A stretch of DNA of 64,000 nt from Sapria himalayana (taxonomy: Eukaryota > Streptophyta > Magnoliopsida > Malpighiales > Rafflesiaceae): positions 944,052 through 1,008,051 of the forward strand of contig JAREIK010003123.1 of NCBI GenBank assembly GCA_029783825.1, given 5' to 3'. Shown piece after piece: positions 50,885 through 62,751 of the stretch (its first letter is position 1; every line of letters starts with the position of its first letter). Made by a program: the position numbers and the translations under genes. Under the pieces are notes generated by a model, which saw nothing but the letters and a program-made list of their open reading frames with translations, had not been told where the DNA came from and did not search any database.

Positions 50885-51088
50885 ATTATGACTCTGCATC
50901 ATCTAATGAACATGATTCTTAATGATTCAAACTCAGATGATGAATTGGAGATTATAACAATTTGTGCAATTGAAATGTATAAACTCAATAGTGAGGATAG
51001 CTCTAGTGTAGGTCGTAGTTTTATTAAAGGTTATTCAGTAATTAATCGAAATCGATTAATACTCCAAGAAGACCTAGTTGAACATTAA
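50885..51088 (+). pseudogene. PIF/Harbinger transposase N-terminal fragment
   Basis: The translation HHLMNMILNDSNSDDELEII and SVINRNRLILQEDLVEH matches the usual start of plant Harbinger transposases (an acidic Asn-Ser-Asp-Asp-Glu run, then a Val-Ile-Asn-Arg-Asn-Arg motif). The frame ends at 51088, before any DDE residue. The open frame extends upstream to 50798 through a GT-repeat, which is probably not coding. Confidence 0.65.
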
Positions 51089-51499
51089 TGGAATATGCTT
51101 GGAAATGACTAGGCAATACTTGAGCAAATGTTTTCATATCACTTGTACCATTATAAAAATTCAGCATACATTTATAAATTTGTATATAAAAAATTACATC
51201 TTCTTTCCCAAGATTTCCATTTGGCGGCTTTTATAATATTCAGCTTGCAACTTTGACGTGCAACTTGTATCCATTGATATTATATGATCTTCCTCTTTCA
51301 TTTGCTCAAATTTCTTTTTATCTATCTCATGATGTAGACGTTGCTCCTATTGTTTTAGACGTTGCTCATCTTGTAGTAGATGTTGTTGAGCTTGAATATA
51401 AGATTTTTCCATCATTACTAATTTCTTCTCATTGGCTACTTTTTTCTCTTCCTGCATCACAACTAAAAGATTAAAAAGTTCAAGTTTTTTGGCATCACC

Positions 51500-52230
51500 T
51501 CCAGCTTCATTACTCTTATTTTTTCAGAGTCTCACTTTCTCAGCTTTCCTACCCAGTGGTCTGTTTAAGGATCCATACGACCCTCCTTCAGCTCCACAAT
51601 TTTCAGAGACTGATGTAGAAGGCAAAGAGCTGCAAGGAGTATCATAATGTTCAATTTTTTTCTTCTTTGCTTGAGATTCCTCAATCCATTTTGGTTGATA
51701 CCTTAATTCATTCCAATATTGTTCAAATGGAAAGGAAAATTGATAGAGTTCCTTGTACAAATTTTTGGCATCACATATCTAAAAAATTTGAAAAGAATAT
51801 ATTCATTATAAATTCAAATAAATAAAAATAATTTTGCAATTTAACTTTATTTCAAATATTGTCTTTCTCTGTTAGCCCACTTTGATTAAGTCTTTCTATC
51901 TGTGCAAAGCACCCACAAAATTTATTGGTGGCAAGCTGAATTGTCGACCAACGATTCATCAAAGAATTTTGACTATAAATTGGGCATCCCTTTGGCTTGT
52001 ATTAGTTGAAGAATTCAAAAACTCTTTGCCAATATGTCTTAGACTTTTGTTTATTTCCTTGTACTGCATCTAAACTAATATTAAGCCACGCTGAAATTAT
52101 CATAATGTTTTCCTCTGTGGCAAAATTGTCACCTCTTTATTTTTTGGTGGTAGAATCTACTTGAGGAGACTTTGAAGAAGATAAACATATAATTTCATCG
52201 TCTAAATGTAATCCATCATTTAATAAATTG
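51500..52230 (-). pseudogene. PIF/Harbinger accessory ORF (Myb-like/NAM-associated), decayed
   Basis: Read on the minus strand from about 52230: SAWLNISLDAVQGNKQKSKT and YWQRVFEFFNTN, then after a stop FSLPPINFVGAL, and at 51760-51524 the frame KELYQFSFPFEQYWNELRYQ, PKWIEESQAKKKK, RPLGRKAEKVR. This is the SANT/trihelix plus NAM-associated C-terminal arrangement of the second Harbinger protein, which helps nuclear import and DNA binding of the transposase. Several stops interrupt it. Host genes of this type exist, but the location inside a TTA-flanked element decides for a transposon ORF. Confidence 0.75.
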
Positions 52231-52459
52231 GTGAAGCTCCATTCTAGAATGGATCCATTATAGATGGCCAATTTGTGCTTTCAAATAAAAAATATTATTT
52301 AGAATAATGTAAAAAAACACAGTTTATAAAAATATAGAAACACGTTAAAAAATATAACTATTTAATCATATTAATCAAAATAATTATAGAAATAAAAGAC
52401 TAAAATAAAATATTTAATTTTTTAAAATAAGCAACACATAATCTCACTCACTTGTACAC

Positions 52460-52549
52460 ACATACACAATCATACATACAAGCACACAAACAAGCACACA
52501 TACAATCATACATACAAGCACACAAACAAGCACACATACAATCATACAC
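52460..52549. repeat. 36-bp CA-rich tandem repeat, about 2.5 copies
   Basis: The unit begins ACATACAATCATACATACAA and continues GCACACAAACAAGCAC; copies start at 52460 (with a 2-base insertion), 52498 and 52534. It lies in the non-coding half of the PIF/Harbinger element. Confidence 0.85.
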
Positions 52550-52770
52550 AAATACACACCAAAAAAAAACATCGACACAACACACACACACGCTGCTGAT
52601 ATATACCTTAAATTAACTTAGATAAAAATTTGACTTGAATCAAAAACAAAACTTTATATTTAAGAAAAATGAGATGTATTTTAAAAACAAAAAAAATAAA
52701 AAGTTTACAAATATTTTTCTATTGCACACTATCATACAATTCGTGCAGCGAAAACCACTTTTCACTACAC

Positions 52771-52847
52771 GAAATAAGGTTTTTGTGCAGCAAAAACCTC
52801 ATTTCGCTGCACGAAATCATGTTTTCATGCATCGAAAACATGATTTC
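52771..52847. repeat. Two consecutive hairpins inside the PIF/Harbinger element
   Basis: Hairpin one (52771-52805) has a 15-bp stem, GAAATAAGGTTTTTG with its complement (one mismatch) around a 5-base loop. Hairpin two (52813-52847) has a perfect 14-bp stem GAAATCATGTTTTC around a 7-base loop. The two share the GAAAT...TTTT plan and are separated by GCTGCAC. Confidence 0.8.
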
Positions 52848-53330
52848 TGTTCAATTGAAGTGTTAAAAATATGAAGATGACCTGAATTTTGGTTTCTCTT
52901 CAAAAAATAATATCCTCGATTGATGCATCTGGCGAGGAACAAAAACTCGTTATTTCTAGCGAGTGATTTGGGCAATATTTAAAATAGAGAGACGAGTAGC
53001 GAGGCTGTTGGAGATCGTTTTTTGAGAAATTGTGGCTAAACCAGCTAAACGGAAGCATTTAGCTAGCCTCTTGGAGATGCTCTTAGTGGGTCTAGAGATG
53101 ACGTGGTCAAGAAAACTTCAGTGATTGAAGATTTGCAGAAAAATGCAAGTGAAAAAGAAGGAAGGAAGGATTTTGGAGATGGAGAAAGATATGTTGGAGA
53201 AGATGAGTTTGTTAGATAAGAAGACTATGATAACGAGGATATTTATTGATGATCGTAAAGATAAGCTTTAGGAATTTGGAGTTGAAGATGGAATCTCATA
53301 ATTTGTTGTTTGTTGAACAATTGAACTTCG

Positions 53331-54050
53331 TGCGGAATGCCGTATCACAACACTGACCTTTGATTTTAAACTAAAAGTTGTCATTCACAATAACTGTCAT
53401 TGTCACCTTGTTTTTAGACGTACTAGTTTTGGTTATATTTTTTAAACTAGCATTTTAATTTGGATTTTGTTTAAAGATTATTTCCAAAAGAATTAAAATT
53501 ATGTTCAGGTTATCAAGTAGAACAGGATAAAAATTTTTTAAAAATATAACATAATTTTTCATATTTTAAAAAAAGATTACTCCAAAACTATAAATAGTTA
53601 TATTTTGATATCCTAATAAATAAAAACTATAAAATATCATTAGACACATTAAAAAATAAAAACAAAGTATTTATGAAAAAAAATAAAATAAAAAATAATG
53701 TTTACATATATACTTATAAAGTATATATGTATATACATATAGGTAGCATACATATATATAGTGTATATACATATTATATATAGTATATATAGTATTTATA
53801 ATATATAATGTATATGTATATATATGTATATACATTTATATAGTATATACATTATATATGCATACAATATGTATATATATACTACATAAATATAATATAT
53901 ATAGTATACATATGTATAATATATATGTCTATATATGTACACATGGTTATGTATGTAATATATACATATTGTATAGGTGTTAACATATACGAATTTATAT
54001 ATGTATATATATAATATTGATATATATACAATCATGCATATATATACATA
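53331..54050. other. MULE-like arm remnant followed by AT microsatellite
   Basis: About 53340-53500 matches the right arm of the element at 25091-25953 (blocks near TTTGATTTTAAA, GTCATTCACAATAA, GTACTAGTTTTGG), without an inverted partner. From about 53700 to 54050 the sequence is a TATA/CATA-type microsatellite in which the CACTA element is inserted. Confidence 0.6.
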
Positions 54051-55589
54051 CACTACAAGAAATAAACCAATTATAAATAAAAATTAGAAACATCAAATTT
54101 TATTTCTAAAATTAGGAATTGAATTGAAACGGATTAGAAGTTGAATTGACATTTATTGAAAAAATTAAAAAATGAAAAAAAATCTATCACTATTTGTGAC
54201 GCGTGGTCATGGACAGATAAACTTACATGGCATTTAGAGACGGAAATTTATGTTTCCATGTTTTTTTAGAAAATGAATCTTGTTCTTTTCTATATTTAGT
54301 GACGAAATTTATTACCATCACTAGATGTGAAATTTCTTTACATTCAGTAGCTATTGGATTTTAAAAAATTAAATGACAGAATAACATTCTATCCCTAAAT
54401 TAAGATAATAAATTTATTGAAGAACACCTCATAACTTCAAAAAAAAGTTAGGGTTTAGATGTTTTTAATTTCAATTATGAGTTCGTCAATTTATTTTTGT
54501 TTTCACTTTCTTTCAATTAGTGTTCATCGTGCTAATCATCATCATTGAGGTATCTAATTTAGTATTTCCAAATTTCTCACATATATTGTATTTGAGAATT
54601 GTAATTTTTATACATTTTGTTGTTACCAATTATTTTTTTCAAGTTAAACATCATCACGTATTCTCTCTTCTTTTTTTTTCTTGAATTTATATCTTTCTAA
54701 TTAATAAATTTTATATTTTATATTTTTTGCACATGCTATGATTTGTTTAATTTTTGGGTTACCTTATTGAGATTGGAAATTTTTATGTATTTTGTTATTT
54801 ACCTATAGTTTTGATCATACTAATTAATGTGGACTTAATTTGCTTACTAGAATTTGTTAAAATGTAATAATTTATAAATGAATTTATACTAAAGGTGCAA
54901 CGTTAACAATGAACAATGTATAAGTATTTTAACAAACACTAAAACTTTAAATATAATAATAATGAATACTGTAAAAAATTCCAAAGGTTGAAACATAATA
55001 ATAAATGAACAACTTAGAAAAAATTAGAATCTCATTTCAAATTTTATTGAGTTGTTTGATCTACACTTCACTAAAGGTTCAATCCAATAAATAACACTTC
55101 TCGTTATTTTATATTAAAAAAAGTATATATTATATCTCATAGCTGGTAGATTACTATTTATACTACATGCTTCATATGAATTAGTTAAATCCCTATTAAT
55201 TTTATAATGTTTTCCATTTCTAGTTGACTTTTTTGTCATTTTTTCAATAATATATTTATATTCATTTGCATTGCAATTTTTTTTAGGATTTCTATAACAT
55301 AAATTGTTTTTTATCAAATTAGTTTGTACATGTTATTAATTTTGAAATCATGAATTATCACATTACAAATTTTTCTTTATTTCTTAATTAATGCAATTTC
55401 ATCCAATATAGATAAATATCAAATATTTAATTTTTTGTATATGAAAAAATTACAATTGATAGCTTTTGATAAATATATAATAGATTAAAGCAACCTCTCT
55501 TATCTCATTTTAATATAAATTTAACTAATAATAATATGACTAACTTTTTTATTAGATTTATACTGAATAGCCTAAATGTATGGATGAAA

Positions 55590-56126
55590 GAGAGGTGTCA
55601 AACGGGTCGGGCCATGCTGGGTCGACTCGGTTTTTTTGGTCCTAACCAGGCTGGCGTGTCATGCCAGGCACGACATGGTTCAAATTATTTCTGGCCCGGC
55701 ATGGGCCCATGGCCTAAAATCTATCGGGTTCGGCCCGAATCAGCCCAATTCGAGTCGGGCCTAACCCTAATTTTTAAAAAAATTAGGGTAATGATAGCGC
55801 ACACCATGCTGCCACACCACCATCACCCTTTCAGGGCTCGCTGAGCCTCACCAGTCGGGCATTAGCTCATCGGGACGTCATCCCCCCATCATGGTCATGT
55901 TGGGTGCATGGTCAACCGTGCCTTGCCCATGTGCCAGGCACTCCTGCCGTGCTTGGCATGACACACAGGCTGAAATCCCTCGGCCCAGCATGACACGACC
56001 GGTCCCGAGGGTGAGCCCAGCATGGGCATGGGCACGACACTATAGCATGTCATGCCTGCCTATGCACAATTGAACCGTATCATGCTTCGGGAGAGGCCCG
56101 AGCCACCTAGTCCGTTTGATACCTAT
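55590..56126. mobile_element. hAT non-autonomous element F (537 bp) in the CACTA element
   Basis: Ends GAGAGGTGTCAAACGGGTC and, in reverse complement, ATAGGTATCAAACGGAC; the flanking 8-mers GGATGAAA (55582-55589) and AGATGAAA (56127-56134) agree at 7 of 8. The interior is GC-rich with GGCCCG and GGCACGAC motifs and no transposase. It shares termini and subterminal motifs with hAT copies A, B and E. Confidence 0.88.
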
Positions 56127-56329
56127 AGATGAAACAGAAATAAGATGCCCATGTAATGATCATGAATGTCAAAATCAAAGTTTCCAAGATGTGGACACAA
56201 TATGATATCATCTTGAAAAAAATAAATTTGTTAGAGACTGTTATATTTAGTATAAACATGGAGACATAGGTATACCACAAACAACAAAGCATAATGCACA
56301 TAGAAGTGTTGATTCAAATATTACAATAG

Positions 56330-59300
56330 AATAAGTCAATCCTAACTATGCATGTGAAGCAACATTGAAGAATATTATCGGTCATTCATTCAATCCTAAT
56401 ATTTCTGATGAAATTTCAATATCATCAGCAAAATAATTTTATGAAATACTTAAAGTATCGGAAGAAAAGATTTGGCCAAGTAATCTATATGGCCACTCAA
56501 AGTTATTTGTAGTGGCCAGGCTATTGATTTTAAAGGCAAAACTTCATTTTCAGAAAGGTATTTTGATAAAATATGCTAGTTATTATCAAAATTGTAACCA
56601 AATAATAACATCATGATAGATAGCTTTTACAGCACAAAGAAGTTAATGTAAGGTTTTGGTTTTCCTGTAAAAAAAATACATTGCTATATTAATGGCTACA
56701 TGATATATTAAGACATAGATAGTGAAATAATTACATGTAATTTATGTTACTATCCTCTATACAAAAGAAATGCTACATGTAAAATATAGAAAATAAATAT
56801 TCCTTATAAGGAGATGTATACTTTTTCATTGACTCATCAATTGAAAAGATTATTTATATTTGAATGACATGAATTGATACAAAGAGCATATTATTGAATA
56901 TGACATGATACGGCATTGCTCAGATTCTTCTTCTTGGAAATATTTTAATGATTGTCATCCATCTTTTGTAGATGAAAGTCAAATTGTTAGATTAAGGCTG
57001 TGCATAGATGAATTTCAGTAATTTAGACAACTATGGTAACAATACTCTTTATGGCCAGTTATAATTATACCTTATTATTTACCACTATTGATGTGTAGAG
57101 TACATATCTTTGTGTTATCATGCATGGTCCAAGAAACCTAAAAAAGAATTTGGATGTTTTGTTGTAGCTCTTGATTGTAGAATTCAAAATTTTGTGGGAG
57201 GATAGTGTCAAAACATATGATGTATCAAGAAAGCAAAACTTCCAAATGTGAGCAGCACTATGTGGACTATAAGTAATTTTCTTGCATATTCAATAGTATC
57301 AAGATGGTGTACTATAGGAAAAGTAGCTTATCCTTATTGCATGGAGGACTCAGATATATTTTTTCTGAGCAAATGAGGAAAGACTTCTTAGTTTGATAAC
57401 CACCATAAGTTCATACATGTGGAACATTTATTATGGATGAATAGTGATGCATTTAAAAAATGTCATATAGTTGTAAAAGGTGCACCACCTTTGAGGTCTG
57501 GTACTGAAATATTAGATGTAATTGAAAATATGGGTTCAGAAACATTACAAATGTTGGTGTAGATTGTATTATTGTGCAAATCTCGAAGAATTATCATAAT
57601 GGTTGGAATAAATAAAGTATATTTTGAGATTTGTCTTATTGGAAAAACAACCTAATTAGACATAACTTATGCACATCAAGAAGAATGTTTTGATAATATT
57701 TTTAATACTATTATGAATATGGAAGGAAAAAAAACAATGCCAAATCAAGAGAAGATTTGAAAAAGTTATGTTCATGTCCAGAGTTACATATGGATGTCAA
57801 CGAACAAATTTCATAAGGCTTGTTATTATCTTGACAAATATACAAAGGAAGCTTTATGCAGATGGCTAATGGAGCTCAGATTTCATTACGGATATGCATA
57901 TAATATTGGAAGATGTCTTGATATGGAGAAGCATAAGTTATTTGGGATGAAATGTCATGACTATCATGTATTTATGCAAAGACTAATACCATATCATTCT
58001 ATGAATTACTTCCAGCAAATGTTTGGGAAGTATTGACTAAAAATAGCATTTTTTAGAATCTCACTTGTAATTTCATAACAAAAAAATAAATTGAATAATT
58101 ACAAAATGACATCTCCATAATTATAAATAGACTTGAGCATATTGTTTCTCCTAGCTTTTTCGATTCCATGGAACATCTTTCAATCCACTTGTCTTATGAA
58201 TCCATGATAGCAGATTTTATAAAATATAGATGGATGTATCCATTTGAGAAGTTATATAATTTTTATTTGTTAAAATAAAAATGTAAATGTATCTGAGTTT
58301 ATTCAAATGAAAATATTTTTCAGATATCTTAGAAAATTGAAAAATGATAATCGAAGCAAAGCCAAAGTAGAATGATTGATATGCAATGCCTTGGTTGAAA
58401 AGGCTTGGGCATTTTGTGTATACTACTTTTGACTACAAATATATATTATGTATAATAAAATGTCACCATATAATGATTATAATATGTGGGATGGATCATA
58501 AGAACATGATATGCTTTCCATTTTCATACATGCGAGTCAATCATATGGTAGATCAAAATCAAGATATTTTTTTGGATGACTTTGAGTATTATGCTGCACC
58601 CAAATACATTTTGTTGAACTATGAAAAAGTTACCCATTATGTTGAGTAAGATTTATAATCAAGTTATATTCTCATGTCTTTGTCAATATATGTGATATAT
58701 CTTTTTAATTATTCAAAATATATTCAATGTTGTTTTTGAAGAATTTATACTAAGAAATTAAGGCAAAGAGAAAAGCATATTAATTATTCTTCCATTGATG
58801 CAATGTTTGAAAAATATTTCACAATTTTGTTTGAAAATTTTGTTAGAATCTATCATCTTAGTACTATTCACATATTGAATAGTACTTCATTCTTGAATAA
58901 TTTGTATAATCACATTAAACTTTAGAGTTCCAATGAGATTTAGTGTATTAGTACTGGTATAATCATATCTTGAATAATTTGTCAGTATATGATTTCATTC
59001 TTGGTTCTAAAAATTAATGTGTAACATTATATAAGTATGATTTTATCTTTTATTATTTTGTAGTTATAATTTCCATCATCAAGTATATGTAACAAACAAA
59101 TAAAGGATCTTACAAAAAGGACATTATGAAGTTTATAGACATATCCCATATATTATGTAAATAGATACGAATTTTACATTTTGGAACATGATTCAAATAA
59201 AGCAACAATGAATAGTTGTGTATGCATAAATGGATGTAACTCTACTACATCTACTATTGATTTATATGGTCGACTAATTGAAATTCTATATGTGAAGTAT

Positions 59301-59930
59301 CATACTTTACTAATTAAGATGATAATTCTATTTAAGTGTGAGTCATTTGATCCTATTCCAAATATGGGTATTAGAATTAATCATCAATACAATCTTGTGG
59401 ATGTGCATCATATAAAATATTATTTTAAGTACAAGATATTTATTATTGTAGTGTAAGCCAGACAACTGTGTTACATTACTTATCCAACCATAAGAAGAAA
59501 TCATTATGACTAGTGGGCAATATGTAAAATAAAACCTATATCAGCTATGTAATTTATTGAAAAGGATGTTATTGTCACTCCATCATGTATACCTGTATTT
59601 CAAAAGAATAATAAGGAACTTCATCCAATCATTCCTGGGGCTGATAATGGGCTTCAAATATTACTTGGCAAAGATAAAAATGATTTGGATATTGATGATA
59701 GCCATGTCGAAGAAGATAATGAGAAGAAATTAATTGCAGAATCAGATAATGATAAATATGTAGATATAGATAATTTGTTAGAAATTTCTAATGATGACTT
59801 GACATTTATTGACTTCCATGTTATGTTGTCTTGCTTATTTTGTAACTATTACAACTTGTATGTTAAATTAAAAAAAATCACTTTTGTGAATTTAATTCTA
59901 TTTATCATTATGACATTTTCATGACATATT
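56330..59930 (+). pseudogene. CACTA TNP2-like transposase, decayed
   Basis: Recognisable pieces in order on +: a block around LKRLF and a HDTALLRFF-like region (56840-56960), the transposase core near 57040-57200 (SLWPVII, IPYYLPLLMC), the frame at 57794-58036 (RWLMELRFHYGYAYNIGRCL, HKLFGMKCHDYHVFMQRLIP), a DUF4218-like continuation to about 58650 (YAAPKYILLNYEKVTHYVE), and a DUF4216-like part at 59181-59510 (DLYGRLIEIL, IILFKCESFDPIP, WAICKIKP), then an acidic tail. In the family this is the CACTA transposase that cuts the element ends. Multiple stops make it inactive. Confidence 0.8.
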
Positions 59931-60679
59931 TTTGTTGTCTTTACATTTTTTGATGTTTATATAATTTGATATAGGTATGAGGAGTAACCATTCAAGTGAC
60001 CAAATATCTCAATATGTGGAGAGGGGTAGAAAAAGTTAACTAATATTTTTTGGAGGAGAAAATCTATTTTTATTCAGTGATGACAACACTACAAATGTCT
60101 CTATGTATTCTCCTACATGTATAGAGGATATGTTGACATCACCTCATCATGACACACACAGATTGAATGCTCTGATTTTCCATCTTCATCTCATTTTACA
60201 TAAAAAGGTATTATTATATATGTCCCATCTATCTTAGGAGGCCCATGCATTAGTATTATAGGATTGATAATGGATGGATGTTCACAATACATAGTTTAGA
60301 TACTAAGTTTTGAGAAATTCTTTATTCAGCCCATAATTGATAATAAATAGTATATAGCTTTTTATAATTTATTATTTGTATGCATAATAATTTTTGTTTC
60401 ATTTCTAAAAAGATTAATTAATAATTGTGAATGAAATTATAAGTAAATTATTAAGGTTAAAATATGGTAATTTTAATTAATAACAAACAATAATTTTGCT
60501 TCTTATCAAACATTTAAAATTTAAATAATATTTATCTTAAGAATATATGGTAAGAAATAAAAATGAATTAAATATTAACTTAGTAGCCAAAAATTTGGGT
60601 ATATTTTGTTAATATGTATATATATGTGATGATGTAAAAGTGCCTATAGGGTTATTTCTTTTGTTTAGCATACAATCAA

Positions 60680-61780
60680 GAAGATATTTAAGGAGAAACT
60701 AGTTGTAGATGGTATAAATAGAGCAAAGTGCCCCCTAAAAATGAAAGATTTTTATTGGGAAAAATTTGAGGTACAATTTTTATGCATTTACTTATTTTTA
60801 AATTTGGGTTAATATGAAATACTCTTAAAATAAATACATTATAATGTATTCTTATTTTATTTGGTTTTTGTAGAAAAAAATAAATGAAATAATGCTTTGG
60901 TGGTCCATGTGAATGATACATGGAAACATATGGCTAATATGAGATATAATGACAAGTTTGACAAATAAAGAAAAAAATATGATAAAGATGCAAAGCCTAA
61001 TAGTACCCTTTAATGTCTGTATTAAGTGGTGGGAATACTAAAATAGTGAGGAGTTAAATGCCTTAATCTTTATCCTTGATGGCCTCACATAATCATCAAT
61101 TAGAGAAAGCAAATGAAGGATCAAGACCTTCAAAATATATTGGAGGTTTAAAGGTGACCTACCAACATTCAATAAATTTGGTAAAATTATCTTTCATAAA
61201 TTATTAATATTTTGAATATAATGTATGTGTGACACTGTATCATGTACCTCAATAGTAACTATTATTTTTTTGAAATCTATGTTAGGACATCTACCAATAC
61301 TATTTGAGGTATTTAAACAAATGCACAAGAAGAATAATGAATCATTTGTGGACAAGTGATCGAATGATATTAATGTGAGTTTTTCAATTTATACTTATAG
61401 TGTCACATGTAATTTCCAATTAAAGAAAGAAAATAATGTAAACAAATTTATGTTTTGGCATTCACTTGAATTAACATACAAATTCAAGTATTTTTTATAC
61501 CATAACTTATGAGTTATTATATATGGACACTTAAATATAATAGCTAACTTTATTTTTATGTTATTTTTTAGTAGGGTAGTGATAGTTACATATGTTGGTA
61601 TATTTTATCTGAATATAGTAATAATGAGTTATATTGTATTTTAACAATTATAAGAAGTGGTGGAAAATATGGTTGACATTGCTTCACAATTGACAGATTT
61701 TTCTATTGAGTCGCGATAAATTAATGTTTCACATACTTACCTTCAAGCTATTGGAGTTGAACCAAAAAATGGTGAGTGTA
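60680..61780 (+). pseudogene. CACTA second gene (Transposase_24/TNPA-like), decayed
   Basis: On +, with stops: FKEKLVVDGINRAKCPLKMK, DFYWEKFEKK, WWEY-like block near 61030, LPILFEVFKQMHKKNNESFV near 61285-61360, and VVENMVDIASQLTDFSIES followed by TYLQAIGVEPKN near 61650-61775. The pattern WxxF, then GKxPTLxEVFxxTHxKK-like, then DKRSxxI is that of the plant Ptta/En/Spm second protein, which binds subterminal repeats. It is followed by a Glu/Lys-rich coil (61910-62070). Confidence 0.7.
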
Positions 61781-62751
61781 TCGTCTTGGTACCCATGTAT
61801 TTATATTTTATCTAGATTCTATTTGGAGTACTTCATTATTATCTTTCAATTACAATAATATGTTTGATGAGAGATTCTAAGAAAAGTTGCAATAAATTCA
61901 TGATACATAGCAAAGGAAAAATGAGAAGATGTAACAAAAAATAAAGAGATGCAAAAGGAAATTGAAGAATTAATAAAAAATGAGGCGGAAAGAATGAAAA
62001 AAGAAGAGGAAAGAATAAAAAGAGAGGAGAAAATACAAATGATGAATTTGGAGATGAAGAAAATAATGTGCAAGTTGGCAAAGATATTTATCTTTTTTTC
62101 ATCATTCTGAAGAGGATCCATTTAGATCTCTAGATGACAATACTCATCTCGACAAGGACTCATTGTTATTTTTGATGTTGTGTTATTAAATTTTGGCAAT
62201 AAAAGTCTTTGTTGTGGAATTTTGGTTTTTGTGTTATTATTTTTAAAATTAAGTTATCTAACATGTTATTATAATTGGACTTTTATGTTTGTTATCTAAC
62301 ATATTACTTTGTAATAGATATTATATGAATGTCATTTGATGAATACTATGCATATGTACTTATTTGATTACTAGTTATTTAAGTTCTGTATGTATTTTTA
62401 TATTGTACATAACATATAGAAACTATAACAAATGGGACATGCTTGTGTTGCAGAAATTAGAAATGGAAAATAACATTTCAAAATTCTTTTCTAATTAAAA
62501 AAATAAATATGGTGTTTCTATTTTATTCTATTCCATCGCTATTTTAGCAATGGAATCTGAGATCCCATTTCCATCGCTAAAATTAGCAATGGAAAAATTT
62601 AATCACGCATTTTAAAAATGCGGGGGCATTATCTATTTCTAAAATTTAGAAAGGAGCACTTTAGAAATGGATTATTTCCATTTCTAATGAGGTTGCTATC
62701 CGAAAATTGTGATGGAATTTGGTGTTTCTAATTCTATCTTTTCTTGTAGTG

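Larger units (their letters stand above)
50522..53082. mobile_element. PIF/Harbinger element, 2.56 kb, transposase deleted
   Basis: Termini are GAGCATCTCCAACAATGCTC on the left and, in reverse complement, GAGCATCTCCAAGAGGC on the right, with the 3-bp target duplication TTA (50519-50521, 53083-53085), typical of PIF/Harbinger. It carries the N-terminus of a Harbinger-type transposase (+, 50885-51088) and a minus-strand Myb/NAM-associated accessory gene (about 52230-51500). The DDE catalytic body is missing, so it is non-autonomous. It interrupts the coiled-coil pseudogene. Confidence 0.88.
49858..53330 (+). pseudogene. Coiled-coil protein pseudogene, broken by stops and a PIF/Harbinger insertion
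   Basis: The frame opens MENMGDEADAVLSNVEEDD and continues as acidic, then heptad-like coiled coil (FTRLKSLAFEAIKKRYEDVH, KVSRELNETMKMRDKIV). It recalls plant long coiled-coil proteins annotated as ELKS/Rab6-interacting-like or paramyosin-like; that naming is from memory. In one frame it has TGA at 50002, TAG at 50347, TAG at 50470 and TAG at 50503, then the 2.56-kb insertion (50522-53082), then resumes (VVKKTSVIEDLQKNASEKE) with a frameshift near 53160 and fades at about 53330. No intron is seen in the first 660 bp, so it may be a processed or 5'-exon copy. It is not expected to make protein. Confidence 0.75.
54051..62751 (+). mobile_element. CACTA (En/Spm) transposon, 8.7 kb, both ends present, coding decayed
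   Basis: It starts CACTACAAGAAAT and ends with the reverse complement of CACTACAAGAAAA, with the 3-bp target duplication ATA on both sides (54048-54050, 62752-62754). Subterminal repeats of the GAAATGG/TTTCCATCGCTA type occur near 62520-62740. On the + strand it carries a TNP2-like transposase with DUF4218/DUF4216-type downstream domains (about 56330-59930) and a second gene of the Transposase_24/TNPA-like type (60680-61780). Stops and frameshifts disable both. A hAT element (F) is inserted at 55590-56126. AT microsatellites lie on both sides. Confidence 0.85.

Noticed and set aside
53796..54053. 85-codon Tyr/Ile/Val-rich minus-strand frame
   Set aside because: Translation of the TATA/CATA microsatellite; the same happens at 62709-63050.
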